DNA of 47,031 bases from Halioglobus sp. (GCA_002699145.1 PABK01000049.1:1-47031); one strand, 5' to 3'. Counted from the stretch's first letter, positions 17,255 through 26,951 are shown. The notes: a model not told the origin generated them from the sequence alone. Numbers and translations are program-made.

Positions 17255-18562
17255 ATGCGCAACGTGAAGACGATCCCGGCCAGCCCGCCCCGCGCCTACA
17301 GCCCCTCCGCGGACAACCTGCGCACCCTGCTGCTCATCCGCGGCATCGCCCTGCTCGGCCAGACCGCGGTGCTCGGCTACGTGGTGGCGAGCAGCCGCAC
17401 CACCGCGAGCCTGTCCGGCATTACCGCCAGCCTGGTGTTCATGGCGGCCATCACCATGGCCAGCCTGTGGCGTACCACACGGCCCTGGCCGGTGGCGGAC
17501 CGGGAGTTCCTCGCCCAGTTGCTGGTCGACGTGGCCGGCTGGTCCGCGCTGATGTACTTCACCGGCGGCGCCAACAACCCCTTTATTTCCTACTACGTGG
17601 TCCCGGTGGTCATCGCCGCCGCGGTGCTGCCCTGGAGCCACACCTGGCTGGTGGCCGGGGCCTCGGTGCTCGCCTACAGCGTGCTGCTGTACATCTATCG
17701 GCCCTTCCCGCTGTTCACCCCCCACGCCGCCATGGGTCACGGCGACGGCGCCAACGTGCATATCCTGGGCATGTGGTTCAACTTCCTCTTCAGCGTCGGC
17801 CTGATCACCTTCTTCGTGGTGCGCATGGCGGCCATCCTGCGCCGCCAGGAGGAGACGGTCGCGGCGCAGCGCGAGGAGCGCCTGCGCGACGACCAGATCA
17901 TGGCGGTGGCGGGCCTCGCCGCGGGCACCGCCCACGAACTGGGTACGCCGCTGTCCACCATGCTGGTGGTGGTGGACGAGATGCTGGCGCGCGACGGCCT
18001 GCCCGACGACCTGCGCCAGGACTGCTCCGTGTTACGCGACCAGTTACTGTAGTGTCGCTCCACCCTGTCGGCGCTTGGCCGCACCGCGGAATTACGCTCG
18101 TCCAGCGAAACGCAGCGGCAGGCCGCGGGCGATTTCGCCCGCCACACCCTGGAGCGCTGGGCGGTGCGCCGCCCGGGCACCGCCTACAGTTTCGACTGCG
18201 CGCCGGGCAGCCCTGTGGTCGAGGTCGAGCCAACTCTCGCCCAGGCGCTGGAGAACCTGCTCAACAACGCGGCCGATACCGGTTCGCCGACGCTGGCCAT
18301 GCACGTCGAGTGGGACGACCAGGAGGTGCGTATCGCCGTGCGCGACCACGGCCCGGGCATCGACCCGGCGCTGGCGCAGCGACTGGGCAAACCGGTGATC
18401 CGCGCTGACCGGGGCGGCCTGGGCATCGGCCTGATGCTGGGTCGCGCGGCGGTGGAACGCTGCGGCGGCCGTCTCGAGCTGCGCAATCACCCGCAGGGCG
18501 GCGCACTGGCGCAGATGCACCTGCCGCGCGCACCCGACACGCCGCGGGAGGCCGCGCCGTGA
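17255..18562 (+). pseudogene. regB: RegB/PrrB-like redox sensor kinase interrupted by an in-frame TAG
   Basis: Read through one TAG at 18050-18052, the frame encodes a complete RegB-type kinase. It has six membrane segments (from about residue 23), the quinone-site motif GGANNPF, the phosphorylation box AHELGTPLSTM, and then the ATPase boxes ENLLNNAADTG, DHGPGID and GGLGIGLMLG. The stop falls between the His-box domain and the ATPase domain, directly before CRSTL, which aligns with the redox-active Cys region (CRxxL) of RegB. Both halves stay in the same frame, and the gene end overlaps the regulator start as GTGA. This could be a recent nonsense mutation, amber readthrough or a base-call error. 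The start (ATG 17255, 17222 or GTG 17264) is uncertain. Confidence 0.8.
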
Positions 18563-19086
18563 GCGGGGAGCGGATTCTGCTGATCGATGACGACGAGCTG
18601 TTCACCGAAGTGATGGCGCGCAGCTTCGAACGCCGCGGCTTCGCCACGCGGCGCTGCGCCAGCGCCGCCGAGGGCGTCGCGGCCTGCAGCGAGTTCCGAC
18701 CCAGCCATATCCTGCTCGACCTGAACATGCCGGAAACCTCGGGTCTGCTGGTGCTGCCGCAGCTGCTGGAGCAGGCCCCCGGCTGCCGGCTGGTCGTGCT
18801 GACCGGCTACTCCAGCATCGCCACCGCGGTCGCGGCGACCCGCGCCGGCGCCACCAACTACCTGTGCAAGCCGGCGACGGTCGAGGAGATCCTGCGCGCC
18901 TTCGAGGGGGAGGCGCCGGCGGTGGAGGTGCCGCCGGACCCCATTTCCGTCGACCGGCTGGAGTGGGAGCACATCCAGCGCGTCCTGCACGACAACGACC
19001 AGAATATCTCCGCCACGGCGCGCGCCCTGGGCATGCACCGCCGCACCCTGCAGCGCAAACTGCAGAAGCGCCCGGTGAAACGCTAG
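18559..19086 (+). CDS. regA: RegA/PrrA/ActR-type response regulator
   Basis: 175 residues, the compact RegA length. The receiver domain has the acidic pocket IDDDE (residues 10-12), phospho-acceptor Asp54 in LLDLNMPE, and the Thr and Lys positions in VVLTGYSS and NYLCKPATV. The C-terminus is a Fis-type helix-turn-helix, [20 protein letters not shown] linker with several prolines joins them. RegA proteins control respiration, electron-transport and carbon or nitrogen genes in response to redox state. It is coupled to the kinase by a GTGA overlap, and it is intact although the kinase frame is broken. Its TAG stop shares a CTAG with convergent lipB. Confidence 0.92.
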   Translation: MSGERILLIDDDELFTEVMARSFERRGFATRRCASAAEGVAACSEFRPSHILLDLNMPETSGLLVLPQLLEQAPGCRLVVLTGYSSIATAVAATRAGATNYLCKPATVEEILRAFEGEAPAVEVPPDPISVDRLEWEHIQRVLHDNDQNISATARALGMHRRTLQRKLQKRPVKR

Positions 19087-19715
19087 GCGGACGGGGGTGG
19101 CGCGCCGTCCAGGCGCTGCGCGACGATAGTCAGCAGGCGCGCCCCCACCGCGTCGAGGTCCGGTGGCGCGTCCGGCAGCAGCCGCGCCATACTGGTCACA
19201 GCCTGGCCGGGATAACCGCAGGGATTGATCCTCGCGAACGGTTCCAGGTCCATGTCCACGTTCAGCGCCACACCGTGGTAGCTGCAGCCGCGGCGCACGC
19301 GCAGGCCCAGCGAGGCGATCTTTTCCCCGGCGACGTACACCCCGGGTGCGCCCGGCTTGCCCTCGCCGCAGATCCCGTAGCCGGCCAGCAGCTCGCGCAC
19401 GGAGTCCTCGATGAGATCGACCAGGTCGCGCACGCCCAGGCCGTTGCGGCGCAGGTCCAGCAACAGGTACAAGACCCACTGCCCGGGACCGTGATAGGTC
19501 ACCTGCCCGCCACGGTCGACCTGCACCACCGGGATATCCCCGGGCGCGAGCAGGTGCTCGGCCCTGCCGGCCTGGCCCTGGGTGAACACGGGGTGGTGTT
19601 GCAGCAGCCACAGTTCATCCGCGCTGTGCGCATCGCGCGCATCGGTGAACTCGCGCATCGCCTGCAGGGTCGGCAGATAATCCACCAGGCCCAGCTCGCG
19701 CAGCACAGCGGGCAC
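19083..19715 (-). CDS. lipB: Octanoyltransferase (lipoate biosynthesis)
   Basis: 210 residues. Motifs are [20 protein letters not shown], with the substrate-binding His, and [24 protein letters not shown], with the catalytic Lys; NPCGYPG carries the catalytic Cys. It transfers octanoyl from acyl carrier protein to lipoyl domains, which LipA then sulfurates. The GTG start overlaps the YbeD stop by one base (TAGTG), so the two are translationally coupled. LipA, often next to lipB, is absent here; the neighbour is instead the convergent regA. Confidence 0.95.
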   Translation of the reverse strand: MPAVLRELGLVDYLPTLQAMREFTDARDAHSADELWLLQHHPVFTQGQAGRAEHLLAPGDIPVVQVDRGGQVTYHGPGQWVLYLLLDLRRNGLGVRDLVDLIEDSVRELLAGYGICGEGKPGAPGVYVAGEKIASLGLRVRRGCSYHGVALNVDMDLEPFARINPCGYPGQAVTSMARLLPDAPPDLDAVGARLLTIVAQRLDGAPPPSA

Positions 19716-19984
19716 TAGATCACCATCTGTACGTGGCCGGTGGCCATGAGGTCCCGGTGCAGCGCCTCCAGTTGCTCACGCCCGGTGGCGACGATGGTGA
19801 CGGTGAGGGCGGTGAAAGTGCCCTTGCGGCTGTCGCGCACGGTAATCGTGGCCTGGTCGAAGCCCGGCGCGTGGCGCTCGAACACCTCCAGCACCACGCC
19901 GCGGAAGACGTCGCTGCGGCGGCCCAGCACCTTGATCGGGTACTCACAGGGGAATTCTATTTTCGGTGCTTCGGGCTCTTGCAC
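19715..19984 (-). CDS. ybeD: YbeD/DUF493 family protein
   Basis: 89 residues, the family length, starting at GTG. The protein runs [15 protein letters not shown], then [14 protein letters not shown] and [15 protein letters not shown], matching the ACT-like fold of the E. coli YbeD family. Biochemical role unknown; it almost always lies between dacA and lipB, as it does here, and has been proposed to be regulatory. Confidence 0.93.
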   Translation of the reverse strand: MQEPEAPKIEFPCEYPIKVLGRRSDVFRGVVLEVFERHAPGFDQATITVRDSRKGTFTALTVTIVATGREQLEALHRDLMATGHVQMVI

Positions 19985-20021
19985 GTCCTACGCCTCCACG
20001 GGCTGGCCACGCCGGCCGCGG

Positions 20022-21185
20022 TCAACCGGGGTTGAACAGGCTGGCGAACCACATCAGCACGGTATCCCACAGGCGCGCGAACAGGCCGCCTGGCTCCACC
20101 GCGGCCAGCGCGACCAGCGGGGTGCGCAGCACTGTCTCGCCATCGAGGCGCAGGGTCACGGTGCCGACCTCGTCACCCGCGGCCAGGGGCGCGACCAGTT
20201 CCCCCTGCAGGTCTACCTCGGTCTGCAGCGCGTCGCCGCGGCCCCGGGGCAGGGTGAGAATCGTCTCGTCCATCACCCCCACCGGCACGTAATCGGCCTG
20301 GCCTTTCCAGATGCGCGGCTTGTCCAGTTCGGTCATGGCTTCGAACACCGTGCTCGTTTCGAAGAAGCGGAAGCCGTAGTTGAGCAGGCTGCGCGTCTGG
20401 TTCTTGCGCTCGCGCGTGCCTTTCGCACCCAGCACCACGGACACCAGGCGCATATCGCCGCGTTTGGCCGAAGCGACCAGGCAGTACCCCGCCTCGCTGG
20501 TGTGCCCGGTCTTCAGCCCGTCCACGCTGGAGTCCTCGGCAAGCAGCGTGTTGCGGTTGTACTGGCGAATACCGTTGTAGGTGAACTCCTTTTCCGCGTA
20601 GATCGCATACTGCTGCGGGTGGTCGTTGATCATGGCCACCGCCAGGGTCGCCAGGTCGCGCGCGGTGGTCATGTGGTCCGGGTGCGGCAGGCCGTGCGAG
20701 TTGACGTAGTAGGTGTCGTGCATGCCAAGTTTCGCGGCGGTGGCGTTCATCATTTGCGCAAACACCGCCTCGCTGCCGGCGATGTGCTCGGCCACGGCCA
20801 CGGTGGCGTCGTTGCCGGAGGAGACGATGATGCCGCGCTGCAGGTCGTCGATGGAGACGTCCTTGCCGGGCTCGATCCACATCAGGGAGGAGCCCTTGAA
20901 AATCGGGTTCTGGGACCAGGCATTCTCGCTGACGGCCACCATATCACCGCCGCCGATACGGCCCTCGACGATCTCCCTGGCCAGCAGGTAGCTGGTCATC
21001 ATCTTGGTCAGGCTGGCCGGCGGCAGCGAGCGGTCGGCGTTGTTTTCCGCCAGTACCTCGCCGCTGTCGGCGTCTACCAGCAGCCAGGCCACCGCGTCGA
21101 TCTGCGGCGGGGAGGGAACGATGGCGGCGGCCGGCGCGGCATACACGGCCAGCGCCAGGAACAGGGCCAGAAAAGGTCGCAGCAT
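20022..21185 (-). CDS. dacA: D-alanyl-D-alanine carboxypeptidase (PBP5/6 type)
   Basis: 387 residues from the ATG giving MLRPFLALFLALAVYAAPAAA, a signal peptide; the longer upstream frame is not needed. Active-site motifs of the S11 family are SLTKMM (catalytic Ser), SSGND (SxN) and KTGHTSEAGYC (KTG). A C-terminal all-beta domain (from about residue 285) and a final amphipathic helix (LFARLWDTVLMWFASLF) anchor it to the outer face of the inner membrane. It trims the terminal D-Ala of peptidoglycan stem peptides. It follows rlpA on the same strand after a 91-base gap. Confidence 0.95.
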   Translation of the reverse strand: MLRPFLALFLALAVYAAPAAAIVPSPPQIDAVAWLLVDADSGEVLAENNADRSLPPASLTKMMTSYLLAREIVEGRIGGGDMVAVSENAWSQNPIFKGSSLMWIEPGKDVSIDDLQRGIIVSSGNDATVAVAEHIAGSEAVFAQMMNATAAKLGMHDTYYVNSHGLPHPDHMTTARDLATLAVAMINDHPQQYAIYAEKEFTYNGIRQYNRNTLLAEDSSVDGLKTGHTSEAGYCLVASAKRGDMRLVSVVLGAKGTRERKNQTRSLLNYGFRFFETSTVFEAMTELDKPRIWKGQADYVPVGVMDETILTLPRGRGDALQTEVDLQGELVAPLAAGDEVGTVTLRLDGETVLRTPLVALAAVEPGGLFARLWDTVLMWFASLFNPG

Positions 21186-21276
21186 GGTATCGGGAGTCCG
21201 TGGGCTGAGGGTTCGCACGCGTTGCATGGTAACGCAAGCGCCCCGGCAGCGGAAGAATCCCTGCCCGCGCGACAGC

Positions 21277-22062
21277 CTAGGGCAGCGGCTGCCCGGGGCC
21301 GTAGCCATTGTCGGCGAGGGTGCGGCGCACGGCCTCGAGTTGCGCCGCGTCATCCACCGGGCCCACCCGCACGCGGTACAGCAGGCCGTGCGGCGCCTGC
21401 ACTTCGCTGATCAGCACCGGCGAGCCCAGCAGCGCCTGCAGTTCTCCCTGCAGGCGTTGCGCCGAGGCCGCGGAGCCGAAGGCGCCCACCTGCAGGTAGC
21501 GGTAGGTGCCGGCCGTGGTGCCGCGCCGGTCGTCCACGCCCGCCACCGCGATCGCCTCCACCGCGACCCGCGCGGTGCCCTGCTCCATGTAGCCCAGCTT
21601 CACCGCCGCCGCATAGGAAAGATCGATCAGGCGGTCCGCATGAAACGGGCCGCGATCGTTGATGCGCACCACGACGCTGCGACCGTTGTCGAGGTTGGTC
21701 ACCCTGGCGTAACTGGGGATGGGCAGCGTGCGATGGGCCGCGCTGGCCTTGTACAGGTCGAAGATCTCGCCGTTGGACGTGGCGTAACCATTGAACTTGG
21801 CGCCGTACCAGGAGGCGATGCCCTCCTCGCGGTAGCCGTGGTAGTCGTCCAGTACGCGGTAGGTGACGCCGTTCACCGTGTAGGGGCTGACATTGCCCGC
21901 GGCCAGGATAGGGTCGGGGCGCGGCTGCGCGTCGGCCACCTGCGCCGCGCGGACAGGCTGCGGCGGCGCCGCGTCCTGGCTCAGCTCGTAGCGCGAATCC
22001 GGCGGCGGTGCGGAGCAGGAGGCCAGCAGGGTGGCGGCGAACAGCGTGCGCAGGGCTCTCAA
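21277..22062 (-). CDS. rlpA: RlpA, septal-ring lipoprotein lytic transglycosylase
   Basis: 261 residues. The N-terminus has a lipoprotein signal with LASC lipobox. The double-psi beta-barrel (about residues 75-165) contains GIASWYGAKFNGYATSNGE and RVTNLDNGRSVVVRINDRGPF, with the catalytic Glu and Asp of RlpA transglycosylases. A SPOR domain (about 185-255), from YLQVGAFGSAASAQRLQ, binds denuded glycan strands at the septum. The start is TTG, overlapping the mltB stop as TTGA and preceded by GGGGGA; an ATG nearby is out of frame. Confidence 0.95.
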   Translation of the reverse strand: MRALRTLFAATLLASCSAPPPDSRYELSQDAAPPQPVRAAQVADAQPRPDPILAAGNVSPYTVNGVTYRVLDDYHGYREEGIASWYGAKFNGYATSNGEIFDLYKASAAHRTLPIPSYARVTNLDNGRSVVVRINDRGPFHADRLIDLSYAAAVKLGYMEQGTARVAVEAIAVAGVDDRRGTTAGTYRYLQVGAFGSAASAQRLQGELQALLGSPVLISEVQAPHGLLYRVRVGPVDDAAQLEAVRRTLADNGYGPGQPLP

Positions 22063-23054
22063 CCGGCCATCCCCCGGGCGAGTCGCTGGCTGAGCTGGTA
22101 GACGCTCATCGCGTACATCGCGCTGTGGTTATAGCGGGTGATGACGTAGAAATTGTGCAGCCCCAGCCAGTACTCGTAGCCCTGCTCCAGCTCGAACTGC
22201 ATGGCCGTGGCCAGCGCCGCCGGGTCGACGTCCTGCCGGGGCACCACGCCCGCCTGGGCGAAATCCGCCACACTGCGCACGGGCTTGAGGTCCGCGCGGC
22301 TCTGCACGAACAGCTCCGCCGGTGCGTCCGCCGGTGCGTCCGCGGCGAACACCACCGCCTCGCCGCTGCGCCAGCCGTGGCGCTTGAAGTAGTTGGCGAC
22401 ACTGCCGATGGCGTCGACCGGGTTGTTCCAGATATCGATCACTCCGTCGCCGTCGAAGTCGATGGCGTAGTTGCGGTAGCTGCTGGGCATGAACTGGCCC
22501 AGGCCCATGGCGCCGGCGTAGGAGCCCTTCAGGTCCGCCGGGTCGAAGCCCTGGTCGCGGGTGAGCAACAGGTACTGTTTCAGCTCGCTGGTGAAAAACG
22601 GCGAGCGCCGCGGGTAGTCGAACGCCAGTGTGGAGAGGGCATCGAGCACGCGGTATTTGCCGGCGATGCGCCCGTAATAGGTCTCCACACCGATGATCGC
22701 CACCACGATCTCCGCCGGCACGCCCATCTCGCGCTCCGCCCGCTGCAAGGCCTCGCGGTGCTCGCGGAAGAACGCCAGGCCGCGGGCCTCGCGCTCCTCG
22801 GTGAGAAAGATCGCGCGGTACTCGTACCAGGCCTTGGTCTTTTCCGCCGGCCGCGAAATCGCCTCGAGGATACTGTCCTTGCGTTGTGCCTGGGTAAAAA
22901 CCCGCAGCAGCGCCTCGCGCTCGAAGCCCTCTTCGGCCACCAGTTCGTCGATGACCGCCAGGGCCGCGGGGTTATCGCCGTAATTGTCCGCGGCGCAGGA
23001 CAGGGTGGGCCACAGGCAGCACAGGATGACGAGGATTTTCAGGTGAAGCGGCAT
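22059..23054 (-). CDS. mltB: Membrane-associated lytic murein transglycosylase B
   Basis: 331 residues starting MPLHLKILVILCCLWPTLSCAADN, a signal peptide; the lipobox is poor, so a soluble periplasmic form is possible. The MltB-type catalytic Glu is in VVAIIGVETYYGRIAGKY, followed by KGSYAGAMGLGQFMPSSYRNYAIDFDGDG. It cleaves glycan strands, releasing anhydro-muropeptides. A short repeated stretch encodes ADAPADAPAE. It sits between rodA and rlpA in the rod-shape operon. Confidence 0.95.
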   Translation of the reverse strand: MPLHLKILVILCCLWPTLSCAADNYGDNPAALAVIDELVAEEGFEREALLRVFTQAQRKDSILEAISRPAEKTKAWYEYRAIFLTEEREARGLAFFREHREALQRAEREMGVPAEIVVAIIGVETYYGRIAGKYRVLDALSTLAFDYPRRSPFFTSELKQYLLLTRDQGFDPADLKGSYAGAMGLGQFMPSSYRNYAIDFDGDGVIDIWNNPVDAIGSVANYFKRHGWRSGEAVVFAADAPADAPAELFVQSRADLKPVRSVADFAQAGVVPRQDVDPAALATAMQFELEQGYEYWLGLHNFYVITRYNHSAMYAMSVYQLSQRLARGMAG

Positions 23055-23110
23055 AGACGAATACCCGGTCTCGCGATTAGGAATGTGGGGGCGGCATGGC
23101 ACCTCGCGCG

Positions 23111-24253
23111 TCATCGCGTCACCAGTCGTTGTTCCGTGCTGATTGCCATGAGGATACCGAAACCCGCCATGAGGGTTACCACCGAGGTGCCGCCGGCGCT
23201 CACCAGCGGCAGGGGAACTCCCACCACCGGCAACAGGCCGGCCACCATGCCCATGTTAACAAAGATATATACGAAAAACGTCAGCGTCAGGCTGCCCGCC
23301 ATCATACGCCCGAAGCTGGTCTGTGCGCGCAAGCCGATCCAGAACCCGCGCAGCAGGATCAGCAGGTAGATGCCCACCAGCAACAGCACTCCCTGCAGGC
23401 CCTGCTCCTCGGCCAGCACGGCGATGATGAAATCGGTGTGACTCTCCGGCAGGAAGTCGAGCTGGGACTGGGTGCCCTGCATCCAGCCCTTGCCCTGCCA
23501 ACCGCCGGAACCGATGGCGGTTTTCGACTGGATGATATTCCAGCCGGCGCCGAGCTTGTCGCTCTCCGGGTTGAGCAGGGTGAGAATGCGCTGTTTCTGG
23601 TAATCCTTGAGCACGAACAGCCAGGCCGGCCAGGCGGAGGCCACGGCCAGCACCGCGGCGCCGACGATGTAGCGCCAGCCAATCCCCGCCATGAACAGCA
23701 CGAACAGGCCGCTGGCGGCGATCAGCAGAGCGGTGCCCAGGTCCGGCTGTAACAGGATCAGCGCGGCGGGGACACCGAGCAGGCCCAGCGCGCCGAGCAC
23801 ATTGAGAAAACGTGGCGGCAGCGTGCTGTCGGCGAGGAACCAGGCCAGCGCCAGGGGCACCCCGAGCTTCATGACTTCCGAGGGCTGGAAGCGGAAACCG
23901 CCCAGCTGTAGCCAGCGCTGCGCGCCCTTGGCCCCCACCCCGGCGAGAATCACCGCCACCAGCAGCCCCACCCCGGCCAGGTACAGCCAGGGCGCCCAGC
24001 GCGCGTAGCGTTGCAGGTTGATCTGCGCGGCGACGAACATGCCGACGTAGGCGACGAGGAAAAAGCGGCCCTGGCGCACCACCGCCGCCATGTTCTGCCC
24101 CGAGGCGCTGTAGAGGACGAACAGGCCGTAGGCGGTGAGCGCCAGCAGCAGCAGCAACAGGGGCACGTCGATATGCAGGCGCATGGCCAGGCCCGGTCCC
24201 CGGGTGATGCCCTGGGAGCCCTGGTGCGGCATCTGGCGGACATAATCGCCCAT
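23111..24253 (-). CDS. rodA: RodA, elongasome peptidoglycan glycosyltransferase
   Basis: 380 residues with about ten membrane segments, SEDS family. Conserved stretches include GGFRFQPSEVMKLGVPLALAW, PDLGTALLI, LNPESDKLGAGWNIIQSKTAIGSGG and LPESHTDFIIAVLAEEQG, with the catalytic Asp in the large periplasmic loop. RodA polymerises glycan strands in the rod complex with PBP2, the adjacent upstream gene. Its ATG overlaps the mrdA stop by one base (TGATG), so synthesis of the two partners is coupled. Confidence 0.97.
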   Translation of the reverse strand: MGDYVRQMPHQGSQGITRGPGLAMRLHIDVPLLLLLLALTAYGLFVLYSASGQNMAAVVRQGRFFLVAYVGMFVAAQINLQRYARWAPWLYLAGVGLLVAVILAGVGAKGAQRWLQLGGFRFQPSEVMKLGVPLALAWFLADSTLPPRFLNVLGALGLLGVPAALILLQPDLGTALLIAASGLFVLFMAGIGWRYIVGAAVLAVASAWPAWLFVLKDYQKQRILTLLNPESDKLGAGWNIIQSKTAIGSGGWQGKGWMQGTQSQLDFLPESHTDFIIAVLAEEQGLQGVLLLVGIYLLILLRGFWIGLRAQTSFGRMMAGSLTLTFFVYIFVNMGMVAGLLPVVGVPLPLVSAGGTSVVTLMAGFGILMAISTEQRLVTR

Positions 24254-26094
24254 CAGCCGGCCCCGCCCTGCAGCCAGGTGTCGATCACGGCGCGCGCGAT
24301 GGGCGCCGCGGCGGAACTGCCGCCGCCGTTCTCGACGATGATCGCCACCGCGATGCTCGGCGCCTGCAAGGGCGCGAAGGCGATGAACAGGCCGTGGTGG
24401 CGGTGACGCTCGGCCACCTCCTCCTCGTTGTAGTCCTCGCCCTGGGCGATGCCGATGACCTGGGCGGTCCCCGTCTTGCCCGCCATCTCGTAGGCGATGT
24501 CCTCGGACAGGTAGTTGGCGGTGCCGCGCTCACCGTGCACCACCTCGCGCATGCCGTCGAACACCGCCGCCCAGTCGGCCTCGGGGGCGCTCACCGGCTG
24601 CAGCGCCTGCGGCGGCAACTCCTCGCCGTCCACCGCGCGCAGCAGGCGCGGCGTGTAGCGCTGCCCGCGACTGGCCAGGGTGCCGGTGGCGGCGGCCAGT
24701 TGCATGGGCGTGGCCAGCATGTAGCCCTGCCCGATGCCGGCGCTGATGGTCTCTCCCGGGTACCAGGGCTGGGCCATGGCGGCGCGCTTCCAGGCGCTGG
24801 AGGGCAGCACCCCACTGCGCTCGTTGGTGGTGTCCACGCCGGTGCGCGCGCCGAAGCCGTAGGGCGCCAGGAACTCGTGCATACGATCAATGGTCAGGCG
24901 CCGGGCCAGGTCGTAGAAGTAGACGTCGCAGGACTCGGCGATGGCCATTTTCAGGTCCACCTGCGGCGCGTGGCCGGCGCGCCGCGTGCTCCAGGTCCAG
25001 TCGCGGTAGCGGCGCGAACTGCCGGGCAGGCGATACCAGCCGGGGTCGGGCACCGTGGTCTCCGGGGTGACCAGCCCCGAGGCCAGGCCGGCCATGCCCA
25101 TGAAGGGCTTGATCGTCGAGCCTGGCGGGTAGGAGCCCTGCACCGCACGGTTGAACAGGGGCACGTCCGGGGAGTCGCGCAGGGCGCTGTAGTCCGTGGT
25201 ACTGATACCGTTGACGAACAGGTTGGTGTCGAAGCCCGGGGTCGACACCAGCGCCAGTATGCCGCCGCTGGCCGGGTCGATGGCCACCACCGCGCCGCGC
25301 TGCTCGCCCAGGGCCTCGGTGGCGGCCTTCTGCACATGGTAGTCCAGGTGCAGGGTAAGGTCCGACCCGGGCACCGGCGCGTAGCGCTCCAGCACGCGCA
25401 ATACACGGCCGTGGGCGTTGGTCTCCACGTTCTGGTAGCCGACACTGCCGTGCAGGGTGTCCTCGTAGTACTTCTCCACGCCCACCTTGCCGACGTGGAA
25501 GGTGCCGCGGTAATCGGTCTCGTCCAGTTCCCGGGCCTCGCGCTCGTTGATGCGCCCGACGTAACCCAGGGCGTGGGAAAACAGCTGTCCGTGCGGGTAG
25601 TGGCGCAACAGCTGCGCATCCACCACCACCCCCGGCATACGATGCCGGTTCACCGCCAGCCGCGCGCGCTCGTCCTCGGTCAGGCGGAAACGCAGCGGCA
25701 CCGCCTCGTAGGGGCGGCTGCGCCCGACGCGTTTGTGAAAGCGTTCCAGGTCGCTGTCGCTGATCGGCACCAACCCGGCCAGCTCCTCCAGGGTGGCGTC
25801 CAGGTCCTCAACCCGCTCGCGCACCACCGAGAGGATGAAGCTGGGCCGATTGTCCGCGAGCAGGATGCCGTTGCGGTCGTAGATCAGGCCGCGCTTGGGC
25901 GGCAGGGGCTGCAACTGCACGCGGTTGCGCTCCGACCGGGTGCTGTAGGTCTCGAACTCGGTGATCTGCAGCGTGTAGTAGCGGGCCAGGATGACGGCGA
26001 TAAACAACAGCACCAGCGTGATCGCGGTGACCGTGCGCGCGTTGTAAATGCGCGCTTCGAGGTGCGGGTCCTTCAGGGCGATCTTGCGGTGCAT
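24253..26094 (-). CDS. mrdA: Penicillin-binding protein 2 (transpeptidase)
   Basis: 613 residues. One N-terminal membrane anchor (TVTAITLVLLFIAVILARYY), then the PBP dimerisation domain (ending near residue 230), then the transpeptidase. Motifs are STIKPFMG (catalytic Ser and Lys), SCDVYFYD (SxD, the PBP2 form of SxN) and KTGTAQV. It cross-links peptidoglycan during lateral wall growth, paired with RodA. It is 25 bases downstream of rlmH. Confidence 0.97.
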   Translation of the reverse strand: MHRKIALKDPHLEARIYNARTVTAITLVLLFIAVILARYYTLQITEFETYSTRSERNRVQLQPLPPKRGLIYDRNGILLADNRPSFILSVVRERVEDLDATLEELAGLVPISDSDLERFHKRVGRSRPYEAVPLRFRLTEDERARLAVNRHRMPGVVVDAQLLRHYPHGQLFSHALGYVGRINEREARELDETDYRGTFHVGKVGVEKYYEDTLHGSVGYQNVETNAHGRVLRVLERYAPVPGSDLTLHLDYHVQKAATEALGEQRGAVVAIDPASGGILALVSTPGFDTNLFVNGISTTDYSALRDSPDVPLFNRAVQGSYPPGSTIKPFMGMAGLASGLVTPETTVPDPGWYRLPGSSRRYRDWTWSTRRAGHAPQVDLKMAIAESCDVYFYDLARRLTIDRMHEFLAPYGFGARTGVDTTNERSGVLPSSAWKRAAMAQPWYPGETISAGIGQGYMLATPMQLAAATGTLASRGQRYTPRLLRAVDGEELPPQALQPVSAPEADWAAVFDGMREVVHGERGTANYLSEDIAYEMAGKTGTAQVIGIAQGEDYNEEEVAERHRHHGLFIAFAPLQAPSIAVAIIVENGGGSSAAAPIARAVIDTWLQGGAG

Positions 26095-26119
26095 GGAAGC
26101 GGCTGGCCTGACCTCGTAT

Positions 26120-26584
26120 CTAGGCGCGATGATACGGGTGGTTGACGGTGATTGTCCAAGCCCGGTACAGCTGCTCGGCCAACAGCACGCGCACCAGCGG
26201 ATGCGGCAGGGTGAGGTCGCTCAGCGACCAGCGCCGGGTGGCGCGTTCGAGGCAGGCCGGGGCGAGGCCGTCCGGGCCGCCGACGAGCAAGCTGACGTTG
26301 TCACCCTGCATCTGCCAGTCTTGCAGGCACCTGGCGAGGTCCGGCGTGGACAGGCGCCGGCCCTGCACATCCAGTGCGATCACCAGGTCGCCCGCCGGAA
26401 TCGCCTTGAGTATGTCCCGCGCCTCGCGGTCGCGACGCTGCCCACTGTCTCCGCCACCCCGCGCCAGGCCTATCTCGCGCCAGGCCAGCTTCAGTTCCGG
26501 GGGCAGGCGCTTGCCGTACTCGGCCACCCCCTCGTCGACCCAGCGCGGCATGCGCGTGCCGACGGCGATCACGGTCAGGCGCAT
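26120..26584 (-). CDS. rlmH: 23S rRNA pseudouridine1915 N3-methyltransferase RlmH
   Basis: 154 residues, the usual RlmH length, starting [19 protein letters not shown]. The SPOUT fold's SAM-binding knot is seen in VSLLVGGPDGL and in the C-terminal LPHPLVRVLLAEQLYRAWTI..HPYHR. It methylates pseudouridine 1915 in helix 69 of assembled ribosomes. Its ATG overlaps the rsfS stop by one base (TGATG). The longer open frame upstream is only the rsfS region read in another frame. Confidence 0.96.
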   Translation of the reverse strand: MRLTVIAVGTRMPRWVDEGVAEYGKRLPPELKLAWREIGLARGGGDSGQRRDREARDILKAIPAGDLVIALDVQGRRLSTPDLARCLQDWQMQGDNVSLLVGGPDGLAPACLERATRRWSLSDLTLPHPLVRVLLAEQLYRAWTITVNHPYHRA

Positions 26585-26919
26585 CAGGGGGCGCGGTCGG
26601 GGCTGGCCCAGAGGCGTTCCAGGTCGTAAAAATCGCGGGTCGCCGGCAGCATGACGTGCACCACCACGTCGCCGTAGTCGACCAGCACCCACTCACCGGC
26701 GTCCTCGCCCTCCACACCCAGCGGGCGCATACCCGCCTTCTTCGCCTCGACGGTGACGTTGTCGGCCAGGGATTTCACGTGCCGGTTGGAGGTGCCACTG
26801 GCAATCACCAGGTAGTCCGTGACATCGGTCAGTTCGCGTACGTCGACGGTGACCGTGTTCACGGCCTTGAGATCGTCCAGTGCGGAGACCGCCAGTGCGG
26901 CCAGTTCTTCAGCTTCCAT
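26584..26919 (-). CDS. rsfS: Ribosome silencing factor RsfS
   Basis: 111 residues from the ATG preceded by GAGG. Core motifs are [30 protein letters not shown] and [29 protein letters not shown]. It binds ribosomal protein L14 and blocks subunit joining in starvation. It lies between nadD and rlmH, the classic order. Confidence 0.96.
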   Translation of the reverse strand: MEAEELAALAVSALDDLKAVNTVTVDVRELTDVTDYLVIASGTSNRHVKSLADNVTVEAKKAGMRPLGVEGEDAGEWVLVDYGDVVVHVMLPATRDFYDLERLWASPDRAP

Positions 26920-26951
26920 TGAACCTCGGTAGCGTTCGCCGCGCGCAGCGC

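Noticed and set aside
18164-18562. Separate ATPase-only kinase starting at GTG 18164
   Set aside because: The frame is continuous with the kinase across a single TAG, and no ribosome-binding site precedes this GTG, so a split functional kinase is unlikely.
22305-22340. Short tandem repeat in mltB
   Set aside because: Two copies of a 12-base unit coding ADAP; in frame and within ordinary coding variation.
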